Assembly (NCBI GenBank): GCA_016744725.1
Contig: JADGDW010000010.1
Location: forward strand, 1-47,967
DNA length: 47,967 nt
Direction of reading: 5' to 3'
DNA from: Candidatus Albibeggiatoa sp. nov. BB20
GTDB lineage: Bacteria; Pseudomonadota; Gammaproteobacteria; Beggiatoales; Beggiatoaceae
In this document: piece after piece, positions 17,062 to 24,833 of the stretch
Layout of the letters: the number at the start of each line of letters is the position of its first letter
Position numbering within the stretch: position 1 is the stretch's first letter
Program-made: the position numbers and the translations under genes
Notes under the pieces: model-generated
The model's input: the letters and a program-made list of their open reading frames with translations, nothing else
The model's database searches: none
Told to the model about the DNA's origin: nothing

Positions 17062-18108
17062 ATGAAAAGTATTTTTTCCATATTATTTATATTGTTATAT
17101 AGCAATATTGCTTGGGCACAATTGCCTGTTTATGTCAGTATTTTGCCTCAAAAATATTTTGTGGAACGGATTGGCGGAGAACATGTCAATGTTTCCGTAA
17201 TGGTACAAGCAGGGCATAGTCCTGCGACTTACGAACCCACGCCACAGCAAATGGTAAAACTAAGCCAAACAAAGCTTTATTTCAAAATTGGTGTACCGTT
17301 TGAGAACGTGTGGTTACATAAATTACAGCAAAATAATCCGCAATTAATGGTTATTGATACGAGACAGGGTATTGATTTGCAGGCAATGCCAGATATAGAA
17401 ATGCTATTTTCTGAACATCATGAAGAAGCACATGAGCATGAGGAACATCATGAAGAAGCGCATGAGCATGAGGAACATCATGAAGAAGCGCATGAGCATG
17501 AGGAACATCATGAGGAAGCGCATGAGCATGAGGAACATCATGAGGAAGTGCATGAGTATGAGGAACATCATGAAGAAGCGCATGAGCATGAGGAACATCA
17601 TGAGGAAGCACATCAGCACGGCGAATTTGACCCGCATATTTGGTTAAGTCCGCGTTTAGTCAAAGTAATGGCGCAGCACATTTTACAGCAACTTATCAAA
17701 TACGATCCTGAACATAAAACCGACTATCAACAAAATCATACACAATTTATTCAAGATTTAAATCAACTTGATGCTGAGATTCAACAAACTTTGAGTGTAA
17801 TAAAAGATAAACGTTTTATGGTGTTTCATCCTTCATGGGGCTATTTTGCTCAAGCTTATGGCTTGCAACAAATTCCAATTGAAATTGAAGGTAAATCACC
17901 GAATTCAAAAGATTTAGTCCGCCTTATCAACTATGCACAACAGCAAAATATCAAAGTCATTTTTGTACAGAAACAATTTAGCCAAAAAGCCGCTCAAGCG
18001 ATTGCTGATAATATTCAAGCCCAACTGATCGTTGTAGACCCATTAGCAGAAAATTATATTCAGAACCTGAGTGCAATAGCCCATACATTTGTGAAAGTGA
18101 TGAAATAA
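17062..18108 (+). CDS. znuA: Periplasmic zinc-binding protein ZnuA with expanded His/Glu repeat
   Basis: Solute-binding protein (cluster A-I) that captures Zn2+ in the periplasm for ZnuBC. The signal peptide MKSIFSILFILLYSNIAWAQ fixes the start at ATG 17062 (a TTG at 17050 is in frame). Metal ligands expected of the family: His in GHSPATYEPTP, His in DPHIWLSP, His in MVFHPSWGYF and the late acidic region VVDPLAE. Between the first two ligands is a seven-unit HHEEAHEHEE loop, much more regular than typical His-rich loops. It is the first gene of znuA-znuC-znuB, with gaps of 3 and 6 bp. I saw no convincing Zur operator upstream; a TATACT at 17021-17026 may be the -10. Confidence 0.93.
   Translation: MKSIFSILFILLYSNIAWAQLPVYVSILPQKYFVERIGGEHVNVSVMVQAGHSPATYEPTPQQMVKLSQTKLYFKIGVPFENVWLHKLQQNNPQLMVIDTRQGIDLQAMPDIEMLFSEHHEEAHEHEEHHEEAHEHEEHHEEAHEHEEHHEEAHEHEEHHEEVHEYEEHHEEAHEHEEHHEEAHQHGEFDPHIWLSPRLVKVMAQHILQQLIKYDPEHKTDYQQNHTQFIQDLNQLDAEIQQTLSVIKDKRFMVFHPSWGYFAQAYGLQQIPIEIEGKSPNSKDLVRLINYAQQQNIKVIFVQKQFSQKAAQAIADNIQAQLIVVDPLAENYIQNLSAIAHTFVKVMK
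17416..17625 (+). repeat. Seven tandem 30-bp repeats inside znuA
   Basis: Seven in-frame 30-bp units, each coding HHEEAHEHEE. Unit 5 varies (HHEEVHEYEE) and unit 7 is diverged (HHEEAHQHGE). Near identity at DNA level points to recent slippage expansion, so copy number may vary between strains. The units encode a flexible Zn-sequestering loop. Confidence 0.95.
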
Positions 18109-18111
18109 TCC

Positions 18112-18840
18112 ATGACAACGGCGATTCAACTTGAGAATGTCAGCTTTGCTTATGATGCTCCAACTATTTTGGAAAACATTAGTTTAAACATTGAAACTAA
18201 AGAATTTTTAGGCATTATTGGTCCAAATGGCGGCGGTAAAAGCACTTTATTAAAAATCATTTTAGGCTTATTGAAACCGACTCAAGGCCACGTCAATATT
18301 TTTGGTAAACCGCCCGCCAAACAGCGGGTTCATATTGGTTATGTACCGCAATTTGCAGCCTTTCCGCGCCATTTTCCAATTTCAGTACAAGAAACAGTAT
18401 TAATGGGACGTTTAGGGATTAGTCGTTCTTGGCTAGGTTTTAATCGTGAAGACAAGGCCATTGCTCAACATGCAATGCAAACCACTCATATTGCCGATTT
18501 AGCACAGCGTCAGATTGGGCGTTTATCTGGAGGGCAATTGCAACGGGTTCTGATTGCGCGGGCTTTAGCTTGCCAGCCAAAAATTTTGATTTTAGATGAA
18601 CCCACCGCCAATATTGACCAACGAGTGGAAGAAGATATTTTTGATTTACTAAAAGAATTAAATCGAGAGTTGACGGTGCTAGTGGTTTCACATGATATTG
18701 GATTTATTTCAGCTTATGTGAGTCGAGTGGCTTGCTTGAATAAAACCTTGTTATGTCATCAAACCTCATCTGTTACCCCGCAAAAACTTGAGCAACTTTA
18801 TCATATTCCAGTTCGTGCCATCCAACATCAACATTATTAG
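18112..18840 (+). CDS. znuC: Zinc ABC transporter ATP-binding protein ZnuC
   Basis: ATPase subunit that powers zinc import. Walker A is GPNGGGKSTLLK, the Q-loop is in IGYVPQFAAFP, the ABC signature is LSGGQLQRVLIARAL, Walker B is ILILDEPTANID and the switch His is in VLVVSHDIGF. It is 242 residues long, and the C-terminal tail PVRAIQHQHY carries histidines, often seen in ZnuC. It starts 3 bp after the znuA stop. Confidence 0.94.
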   Translation: MTTAIQLENVSFAYDAPTILENISLNIETKEFLGIIGPNGGGKSTLLKIILGLLKPTQGHVNIFGKPPAKQRVHIGYVPQFAAFPRHFPISVQETVLMGRLGISRSWLGFNREDKAIAQHAMQTTHIADLAQRQIGRLSGGQLQRVLIARALACQPKILILDEPTANIDQRVEEDIFDLLKELNRELTVLVVSHDIGFISAYVSRVACLNKTLLCHQTSSVTPQKLEQLYHIPVRAIQHQHY

Positions 18841-18846
18841 GTCATC

Positions 18847-19671
18847 ATGAGTACATTTTTGGACGCTTTGTGGCAATTCAGTTTTTTGCAACATGCCATG
18901 CTTGCAGGCTTATTAGCGAGTATCGGCTGTGGTGTGATTGGCACGTATGTGGTTGTAAAACGGATTACTTTTCTTGCAGGCGGCATTGCTCATGCTGTGC
19001 TTGGAGGAATGGGGATTGCCTATTATTTTCAACAACCTGTATTGCTTGGTGCACTGGTTGCAGCTTTGGGAACAGCACTATTTATCGGTTGGGTGTATTT
19101 ATATAATAAGCAAAATGAAGATACTTTAATCGGTGCGGTGTGGGCAACAGGGATGGCGATTGGGATAATGTTTATTTCACAAACTCCAGGCTATAACGTT
19201 GATTTGATGAGCTATCTATTTGGCAATATTTTGATGGTTTCTCGCACTGATTTATACTTAATGGCAGGTTTGGACGCAGTGATCGTGTTGACCGTGATTG
19301 TATTTTATAAGCAATTATTAGCGACTTGTTTTGATGAAGAGTTTGCACAATTACGTAATGTATCGGTGACGTTTTTCTACTTATTATTGTTGTGCATGGT
19401 TGCATTGACTGTTGTATTGTTGATTCGAGTTGTGGGCTTGATTTTGGTAATTGCATTGCTAACATTGCCCGCAGCGATTGCGTTACAGTATGCTTTATCA
19501 CTCAGCTATATTATGTTGCTGGCGAGTGTATTGGGGATTGTGTTTACTTCCACAGGTTTGGGTATCGCTTATGAGTATAATTTACCAGCGGGTGCTAGTA
19601 TCATTCTCGTTGCTGCTGCCAGTTATTTTAGCTCAACCTTGTTTATTCAGTCATTATCAAATAAACGCTAA
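18847..19671 (+). CDS. znuB: Zinc ABC transporter permease ZnuB
   Basis: Inner-membrane permease of the ABC-3 family, 274 residues with about seven to eight hydrophobic helices. Family marks include LLASIGCGVIGTYVVVKRIT, LAGGIAHAVLGGMGIAYYF and the C-terminal LPAGASIILVAAASYFSSTL. It lies 6 bp after znuC and completes the zinc importer. It ends near a terminator that points the other way. Confidence 0.94.
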   Translation: MSTFLDALWQFSFLQHAMLAGLLASIGCGVIGTYVVVKRITFLAGGIAHAVLGGMGIAYYFQQPVLLGALVAALGTALFIGWVYLYNKQNEDTLIGAVWATGMAIGIMFISQTPGYNVDLMSYLFGNILMVSRTDLYLMAGLDAVIVLTVIVFYKQLLATCFDEEFAQLRNVSVTFFYLLLLCMVALTVVLLIRVVGLILVIALLTLPAAIALQYALSLSYIMLLASVLGIVFTSTGLGIAYEYNLPAGASIILVAAASYFSSTLFIQSLSNKR

Positions 19672-19714
19672 CACTCAGCATCGTAACTTGAGAATGGTTC
19701 AAGTTTCCTAAACT

Positions 19715-19739
19715 AAAAAAGCCACTCTGTGGGAGTAGC
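19715..19739 (-). terminator. Terminator of the 112-residue protein gene
   Basis: On the minus strand GCTACTC and GAGTGGC (plus coordinates 19733-19739 and 19721-19727) form a stem with one mismatch and a 5-nt loop, followed by TTTTTT (19715-19720). It lies between convergent znuB and the minus-strand gene; the T run is on the minus side. Confidence 0.6.
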
Positions 19740-19812
19740 CTTGTTAGCAGGGTGTGTTTTATTTGAAAAATATTTTATAGCATAAGTTATGAATTTTTTT
19801 TATTTTCAGGGG

Positions 19813-20151
19813 TTAACGTACGCCATTTTGAGTAAGAAACCATAGTGAAATAAAAATAATAGATAATATTGCCCAAATCCACGCCAAATTGTCTTTAACC
19901 AAACTTCCACCTGCATGGATTTTGTCTTCCTGACATAAACGTAATGCACTGTTAAGCATATATAATTCATCGCCTAAACGATAGGTTCGGCCGCCAATCA
20001 TTAGATTATTCTCTGGCTCAATATTTGTAATTCTAACAAAGCAACCTAATTCATTCACCCGCGTGATTTTACCTTTCACATCTACGCGAGTACTAGAAAA
20101 TAATTCTCGACCCTCAAAATAGAATTCTACATAATCGTCAATATTAAACAT
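19813..20151 (-). CDS. Small tail-anchored protein of unknown function
   Basis: 112 residues, not recognised. The soluble N-terminal part (about 1-85) looks like a small beta-rich domain: MFNIDDYVEFYFEGRELF, then DVKGKITRVNELGCFVRITN and IGGRTYRLGDELYML. The charge and turn pattern suggests an SH3/KOW- or PilZ-like barrel, but no motif confirms this. A single hydrophobic helix (about 89-106, WIWAILSIIFISLWFL) sits at the very C-terminus, as in tail-anchored inner-membrane proteins. It has its own terminator and 180 bp to hemH, so it is probably monocistronic. Confidence 0.6.
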   Translation of the reverse strand: MFNIDDYVEFYFEGRELFSSTRVDVKGKITRVNELGCFVRITNIEPENNLMIGGRTYRLGDELYMLNSALRLCQEDKIHAGGSLVKDNLAWIWAILSIIFISLWFLTQNGVR

Positions 20152-20331
20152 AATTTGCTCTTTTTAGTATATGTTATCTAAAGATATTTCTTTTAGAGCA
20201 AAGGAAATGCCATTCTAATTTTTGACGAAATAATATAATAAATTCAAACTATTACTAAAACAGGCTTTATTTAAGCACAACGCAGACTGACGATAAAAAT
20301 GGCATTATCAGCGACGATGGCTGGATTTTCG

Positions 20332-21429
20332 TCACATTTTTTGTACCGCATCGACATGCAATCCGCATTGTTCCCGTTCCAAGGTTAAAACCTCAGTTGA
20401 CTTCAAAGACCATGCTTTGGTGCGTTGCATGACCAAATTGCTTAATGCGGCGATATGCTCATCTTGTGCATTTAAAGCTGGAATATAATGATAATGTTCA
20501 CCGCCTGCTTGTAAAAAATACTGACGATTTTCTTGGTCAATTTCTTCCAGTGTTTCCAAACAATCGGCCGCAAAACCGGGGCAAATCAGATTGACATGTT
20601 TTATACCTTGCTGTGGCAATTGTTTTAAAATTTCATCGGTATATGGTTTTAACCATTGCTCACGCCCAAAACGAGATTGAAAGACCACTTGATATTTGTC
20701 GGTTGTTAAATCCAGTTCAGTAGCAACTAAACGAGCGGTTTTATGACACTCACAAAAATAAGGATCACCTGCATCAAAAAAGCGTTGTGGGATACCATGG
20801 AATGAAAATAATAATTTATCGGGCTGTCCATGTTGTATCCAATGCTGTTGGATACTGTGGGCTAAAGCTTTAATATAATCATCATTATCATGATAATGGC
20901 TAATAAACTGTAAATCTGGAATCCAGCGCCATTTTTTCAAACAATCTCCAACGGCATCATAAGTTGAGCCTGTCGTGGATGAGCTATATTGAGGATAAAG
21001 TGGTAACACAATAATACGTTGTGCATTCATTTGTCGTAGCTGTTCTAAACCTGTGGCAATTGATGGCTGACCATAACGCATTCCTAAGACCACTTTAACA
21101 GGTGAATCAAAGTGTTGAGATAACATCTCTTGCACACCATCTACTTGTTGCTGGGAAATGGCTAAAAGTGGTGAACCTTTATCTGTCCAGACTTTGGCAT
21201 AGCTTTTTGCAGAACGGGCAGGACGGACGCGTAAAATAATTCCGTGTAAAATTGGCCACCATAACCAGCGAGGCATTTCTGTAATCCGTGGATCACTTAA
21301 AAATTCTGCTAAATAACGGCGTAATGCAGTGGCTGTTGGCGCATCAGGTGTACCTAAATTCGTCAGCAAAACACCTGTCAAAGCCAGTTTGTCATGTGGG
21401 TTTTCACTGCTGTTTAAATAACTTTTCAT
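20332..21429 (-). CDS. hemH: Ferrochelatase
   Basis: Inserts Fe2+ into protoporphyrin IX, the last step of protohaem synthesis. It is 365 residues long. Visible hallmarks: GVLLTNLGTPDAPTATALRR at the N-terminus, LPLYPQYSSSTTGS, the catalytic His in LLFSFHGIPQRFF, the cysteine-bearing DPYFCECHKTA segment, and the catalytic Glu in CLETLEEIDQENR. The last 25 or so residues extend beyond the usual core. It is alone on the minus strand. The dispersed TATAGTC element lies 87 bp upstream of its start. Confidence 0.96.
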   Translation of the reverse strand: MKSYLNSSENPHDKLALTGVLLTNLGTPDAPTATALRRYLAEFLSDPRITEMPRWLWWPILHGIILRVRPARSAKSYAKVWTDKGSPLLAISQQQVDGVQEMLSQHFDSPVKVVLGMRYGQPSIATGLEQLRQMNAQRIIVLPLYPQYSSSTTGSTYDAVGDCLKKWRWIPDLQFISHYHDNDDYIKALAHSIQQHWIQHGQPDKLLFSFHGIPQRFFDAGDPYFCECHKTARLVATELDLTTDKYQVVFQSRFGREQWLKPYTDEILKQLPQQGIKHVNLICPGFAADCLETLEEIDQENRQYFLQAGGEHYHYIPALNAQDEHIAALSNLVMQRTKAWSLKSTEVLTLEREQCGLHVDAVQKM

Positions 21430-21515
21430 GTTTTAGCTATTTCCAATCTGATTTTGCAATAGATATTATCGCCATAAGAGTGGATAAACAAGAGAGAATG
21501 AGGAGGACAGGATAA

Positions 21516-21631
21516 TATAGTCAATTTTGGTTTGTATGTTAGGACTGGCAGTTCTTTTATACTTTAAATATCAATCACTTTTAAAATTAAGGATTGCCAG
21601 TCCTGTATCACTTTAAAATAAAACGACTATA
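21516..21631 (+). mobile_element. TATAGTC palindromic element, copy 1 (MITE-like)
   Basis: A 116-bp intergenic element bounded by TATAGTC (21516-21522) and GACTATA (21625-21631). Inside are two odd palindromes of the form AGGACTGGCAGTCCT, separated by an AT-rich middle with AAATATCAATCA. Copy 2 (28380-28496) is the same element in the opposite orientation, and copy 3 (from 47870) is in the same orientation. It has no coding capacity. The terminal inverted repeats and multiple copies suggest a non-autonomous mobile element; no target duplication is evident at this copy. Confidence 0.7.
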
Positions 21632-21783
21632 GGTTGGACAGAACAGGGCATTGCAGAGAGCCCTTTCAACGATTTTTTGCTCTACACAAACCATTAGAAA
21701 ACATTTGAAACAATCATTTAATTGTTCTTCCAATGGTTGCTACAAACTCTTGCGTGCAGAGCATTCAAAATCAGATGAGAACT
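21632..21783. other. Intergenic stretch with a long stem-loop
   Basis: Remainder of the 354-bp gap upstream of hemH. AACCATTAGAA (21689-21699) pairs with TTCCAATGGTT (21728-21738) at 10 of 11 positions, with an AACAAT/ATTGTT pair nested in the loop. No T tract follows on either strand. A 61-codon plus-strand ORF here has no start signal or recognisable features. Confidence 0.35.
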
Positions 21784-22107
21784 TTAACAGCCTTTATCAT
21801 TATAAAGTGTGGTTAAATATGCCCGTCTTTCATTGATTAATTCTTCAGCTTGTCCTGCATCATAGTAAGTATAAGCAAGACCAGGTAACCAAAACAATGC
21901 GGACGCAACATTGGTGCCTGTGACTCCTTTCTTAGAGTCTATATCTGTCTCAGCATCGTCTAATCTTGCTAATTCTGAGGTTAACTCATTACAAGATAAT
22001 TTATGATCACCGGGTTGAACGGTCTGAATTTTTGTAGATGTTGCACATCCACCTAGTAATAATGTCGCTAATAATATTGACATAAACATTATTGTCATTT
22101 TATTCAT
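21784..22107 (-). CDS. Small outer- or inner-membrane lipoprotein
   Basis: 107-residue lipoprotein of unknown role. The ATG at 22107 has a GAAGGG ribosome binding site 10 nt upstream, better than the TTG at 22125. The signal peptide MNKMTIMFMSILLATLLLGG ends in a lipobox with Cys in GGCATS. The mature chain has a short coil (LSCNELTSELARLDDAETDI), a hydrophobic patch (NVASALFWLPGLAYTYYDA) and a helical tail (AEELINERRAYLTTLYNDKG). The pattern resembles small proteobacterial lipoproteins with a glycine-zipper-like hydrophobic middle, but I do not recognise a named family. Confidence 0.75.
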   Translation of the reverse strand: MNKMTIMFMSILLATLLLGGCATSTKIQTVQPGDHKLSCNELTSELARLDDAETDIDSKKGVTGTNVASALFWLPGLAYTYYDAGQAEELINERRAYLTTLYNDKGC

Positions 22108-22236
22108 ATTATGATTGCCCTTCAAATATAAGAAAGTGAGTGTTTTATTAAATCAATTGTATTTTTAACTACTTTGTCTTGAATATCAATATTTATAAAA
22201 TATAAAGCGGTTGATTTTTTAGGAAAGAGTAAATCT

Positions 22237-23130
22237 TTACCAAAATTTCTTTAATCGTCTAAGCCAATAATTTTTTTGGTTTTGAAACACATTGTAAATC
22301 CGTTTAACTTGATGGTTCTCAATAAACTCAAGTAATAATTGCTGAAACGCTTCAGGCTGTTCTAACTGTGGCGCATGACCCACGTTATCCCATATTACAA
22401 ATTGGGCTTGTGGCAAGGCCTCAACCATACGTTCCAATGCCGCTTTTTCCACAATCGTATCTTGTGAGCCCCATAATACCAACACGGGTAAATTCAATTT
22501 TCCAAGTTCGTCTTGCACCGACCACGTTGTCAAGGCCTCATAAAAACCTACAATGGCTTCTGGTGACATGCGAGCAGCGTCATCCAATAAAGTCACAAAA
22601 CTCTCTTGATTAGTCTTAATATTGGGCATCATGCGAGTAAGGGCTTTATACAAACTCATGCGATTTAAATTCAAGGTTTGCATTACATGGTGGAAATCAG
22701 ATGATTCCGTCAAACGTAACTGAGGAAAACTAGGTTTTAAATGCGCCATACCCTCCGCAGGTGCTGAAGAGACTAAAGTTAAAGTACGCACTTTTTGCGG
22801 ATAGTTGAGTGCAAACTGCATTGCCACCGCACCGCCCAAGGAATGGCCGACTAAATGTACCGCAGGTAAATCTAAAGCTTGGGTAAATTCATAAATATCA
22901 GCTGCCATTTGCTCGATAGTATAACCGCCATCAGGTCGAGTCGTATCACCACAACCACGCAACTCTGGGGTATAAGCACGGTAACGCTCGGGTAAATGCT
23001 GCAATAATGGTTGCCACCATCGCCATGAGGCAAAATTACCATGAATTAGCAATAATGTGGTTTGAGCAGATTCAAGTCCACAATGTTCGTAGTGCATCTC
23101 AATATTGTGAGGTAGTCGCGCAAAAGGCAT
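22237..23130 (-). CDS. Alpha/beta-fold hydrolase
   Basis: Soluble serine hydrolase of 297 residues with unknown substrate. The oxyanion strand is LLLIHGNFASWRWW, the nucleophile elbow is GHSLGGAVAMQF, the acid is probably the Asp of LWGSQDTIV, and the catalytic His is in NVGHAPQLEQP. The last 20 residues are basic (NQKNYWLRRLKKFW). It follows dat and ybeD on the same strand with only 20 bp after ybeD, most of it a duplicated 17-mer, so it is probably in the same operon. The conserved neighbours lipB/lipA are absent. Confidence 0.85.
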   Translation of the reverse strand: MPFARLPHNIEMHYEHCGLESAQTTLLLIHGNFASWRWWQPLLQHLPERYRAYTPELRGCGDTTRPDGGYTIEQMAADIYEFTQALDLPAVHLVGHSLGGAVAMQFALNYPQKVRTLTLVSSAPAEGMAHLKPSFPQLRLTESSDFHHVMQTLNLNRMSLYKALTRMMPNIKTNQESFVTLLDDAARMSPEAIVGFYEALTTWSVQDELGKLNLPVLVLWGSQDTIVEKAALERMVEALPQAQFVIWDNVGHAPQLEQPEAFQQLLLEFIENHQVKRIYNVFQNQKNYWLRRLKKFW

Positions 23131-23162
23131 AGTTTATAACACCATATAGTTTATAACACCAT
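23129..23162. repeat. Perfect 17-bp tandem duplication between ybeD and the hydrolase gene
   Basis: ATAGTTTATAACACCAT occurs twice head to tail (23129-23145 and 23146-23162). On the minus strand one unit contains the end of ybeD, and the other forms the spacer up to the hydrolase ATG. It therefore recreates the last ybeD codons and stop (ATG GTG TTA TAA) directly ahead of the hydrolase start. Confidence 0.9.
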
Positions 23163-23438
23163 CAAGGTACGTTCATGCGCACTGAGTTCAGTGTATAAAG
23201 CATCAAGTTGAGTTTTGCTACGGGCAATAATATCAACCGTAACCGCCACATAATTACCGCCTTTACTCTCACGTTGTCGTACCGCACTTTCACCCATATC
23301 GGGGCAATGTTTGCGCACGATTTCCACAACCAGCACATCAAAATCCGTATTGGCTTTACCCATGACTTTGATCGCAAAATCGCATGGGAATTCGAGTAAG
23401 GTTTCTGGTTGATCTTGTTCTGTATTAGTTGATTTCAT
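23151..23438 (-). CDS. ybeD: YbeD/DUF493 family protein
   Basis: 95-residue ACT-like fold protein of the UPF0250/DUF493 family, of unknown exact role, usually found near lipB and D-amino acid metabolism genes. It contains LLEFPCDFAIKVMGKANTDF at the N-terminus and the conserved SKGGNYVAVTVDIIARSKTQ. The start is the ATG at 23438 (MKSTNTEQ), which overlaps the end of dat by 14 bp; a longer frame to 23501 would lie wholly over dat and lacks similarity. Coupled to dat. Confidence 0.85.
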   Translation of the reverse strand: MKSTNTEQDQPETLLEFPCDFAIKVMGKANTDFDVLVVEIVRKHCPDMGESAVRQRESKGGNYVAVTVDIIARSKTQLDALYTELSAHERTLMVL

Positions 23439-24282
23439 GAGCACGTAATGATTGTTTATAAACTTGAAATAAATCCCAAGCCTGTTTCCAAACCGTACCA
23501 ACTTGGCCTTGACCTACAGGTTTACCATCTAATTCAATCACGGGCAAAATTTCACGCGTCGAGCTTGTAAGCCAAATTTCATCCGCATCGCGTAATTGCG
23601 CTTCAGTGATTTGGGCTTCTTTACATACTAGATTCGCTGATTGCATCGATTCCATAATTAAATCGCGGGTAATGCCTGTTAGAATAAAAGGCCCTTCTGG
23701 TGGTGTTAAGGCCGTACCATCCTTAATCACAAAAACATTACTGGCAGCACCTTCGGTTACATAACCTTCACGTAACAAAATAGACTCGGCTGCACCTTGT
23801 TCTACCGCTTGTTGACGCAATAAAACGCTGCCAAGCAAGGCAATTGATTTGACGTGACATAATTGCCAACGAATATCATCCAAAGTAATCGCACTGACAC
23901 CTGTTGAAGGCGGAGAGTCAACCAACGGATCGCTCATCATAAATACAGTGTGATGGGTTTGGTCTGGAAAATTATGTTTACGTTTTGCAACGCCGCGCGT
24001 CACTTGTAAATAAATAGATTGGTCACCGTCACCTGCTTGGTTTTTGGCAACCAATTGTTTTAGTGCTTCAGTCCATTCCGCATTCGTCATCGGGTTGGAT
24101 AATCGGATACTGGCTAAGCTGTTATCTAAACGCTTTAAATGCGCGTCCAAACGAAATAAACGCCCAGAATAGACAGGAATCACTTCATAAACACCATCAC
24201 CAAAGATAAAGCCACGATCTAAAACGGGAATCTGTGCTTGCTCTAGTGGTAAGAATGTGCCATTAAGGTATGCAATTGACAT
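23425..24282 (-). CDS. dat: D-amino acid aminotransferase (class IV PLP)
   Basis: PLP fold-type IV transaminase, most likely D-alanine aminotransferase supplying D-amino acids for peptidoglycan. It is 285 residues long. Visible: MSIAYLNGTFLPLEQAQIPV, LDRGFIFGDGVYEVIPVYSG, the PLP Lys in LCHVKSIALLGSV, EGYVTEGAASNVFVIKDG, and TSSTREILPVIELDGKPVGQ. Branched-chain aminotransferase or aminodeoxychorismate lyase are close relatives, but the ybeD linkage and DRGFxFGDGVYE form favour Dat. First gene of dat-ybeD-hydrolase. Confidence 0.85.
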   Translation of the reverse strand: MSIAYLNGTFLPLEQAQIPVLDRGFIFGDGVYEVIPVYSGRLFRLDAHLKRLDNSLASIRLSNPMTNAEWTEALKQLVAKNQAGDGDQSIYLQVTRGVAKRKHNFPDQTHHTVFMMSDPLVDSPPSTGVSAITLDDIRWQLCHVKSIALLGSVLLRQQAVEQGAAESILLREGYVTEGAASNVFVIKDGTALTPPEGPFILTGITRDLIMESMQSANLVCKEAQITEAQLRDADEIWLTSSTREILPVIELDGKPVGQGQVGTVWKQAWDLFQVYKQSLRAHEIN

Positions 24283-24319
24283 ATTAAATCAGTTTATTTT
24301 AGCTGCTAAGTTAAAGCTT

Positions 24320-24325
24320 ATTATA
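24320..24325 (-). promoter_or_regulatory. Candidate -10 box of dat
   Basis: Perfect TATAAT on the minus strand, 38 bp before the dat ATG. No strong -35 is visible at the right distance. Confidence 0.35.
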
Positions 24326-24418
24326 CTGTATTTAGTGCTGCATATTGTGAAAAAGTCGGCGATTGAGAAGAAACAATTCAGCCAGTTTAATCAACAATTG
24401 CAGCTCAAATAGTGCGGG

Positions 24419-24607
24419 CTATCTTAGTGAGGCCAGCATATTGTGCATACCATAGTGAACTAAAGTATATATTTGACTGCCCACTTGATGCCAAGTCAGC
24501 TTCATTGATGAAAAGGTAAGATGCCATGTTTTTGCCATTGCAGTCATCCACTTTCCCATGAATATTAAAAATTTAGACAACATTCCAAGCATTGTTGCTA
24601 TCATTGT
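24419..24607 (-). CDS. Short Met-rich membrane protein
   Basis: 62-residue protein of unknown function. The ATG at 24607 has a very strong Shine-Dalgarno (TTGGAGGG, 7 nt upstream); an upstream in-frame ATG at 24628 has none, so the shorter form is chosen. The first 30 residues are hydrophobic with repeated Met (MIATMLGMLSKFLIFMGKWM, then TAMAKTWHLTF), suggesting one membrane helix or an amphipathic helix. About 9 of 62 residues are Met, and Trp and His are also frequent. It stands alone between dat (downstream on the same strand, over 130 bp) and the divergent flavoprotein gene. Confidence 0.55.
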   Translation of the reverse strand, partial: TMIATMLGMLSKFLIFMGKWMTAMAKTWHLTFSSMKLTWHQVGSQIYTLVHYGMHNMLASLR

Positions 24608-24833
24608 AATACCCTCCAAGTTACTCATTATCTCATTTTGAGTATGACTGATAAATACCCAATTTGCAAAGAAATTAAGACTCTAAATACCTCTCAATTT
24701 TATGGTAATCAAGCCTCTTTTTCTAACTTAGAAACAGCAGATTACTTAAAATTAACGATGCCAAACTTTAAATCGTTCTAACTGTAACTATAATAAGCCC
24801 TATCATCCGCCAATTCTCAAAAGCCATCCACTT

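Noticed and set aside
17416..17625. Possible CRISPR array
   Set aside because: Units are directly adjacent 30-mers without spacers and lie in frame in znuA.
17351..17647. Long shadow frames over the ZnuA repeat on both strands
   Set aside because: The 30-bp repeats open all frames; only the znuA frame has a signal peptide, metal ligands and family similarity.
21651..21836. 61-codon plus-strand ORF near the lipoprotein gene
   Set aside because: No ribosome binding site, overlaps the lipoprotein gene and a stem-loop, composition not protein-like.
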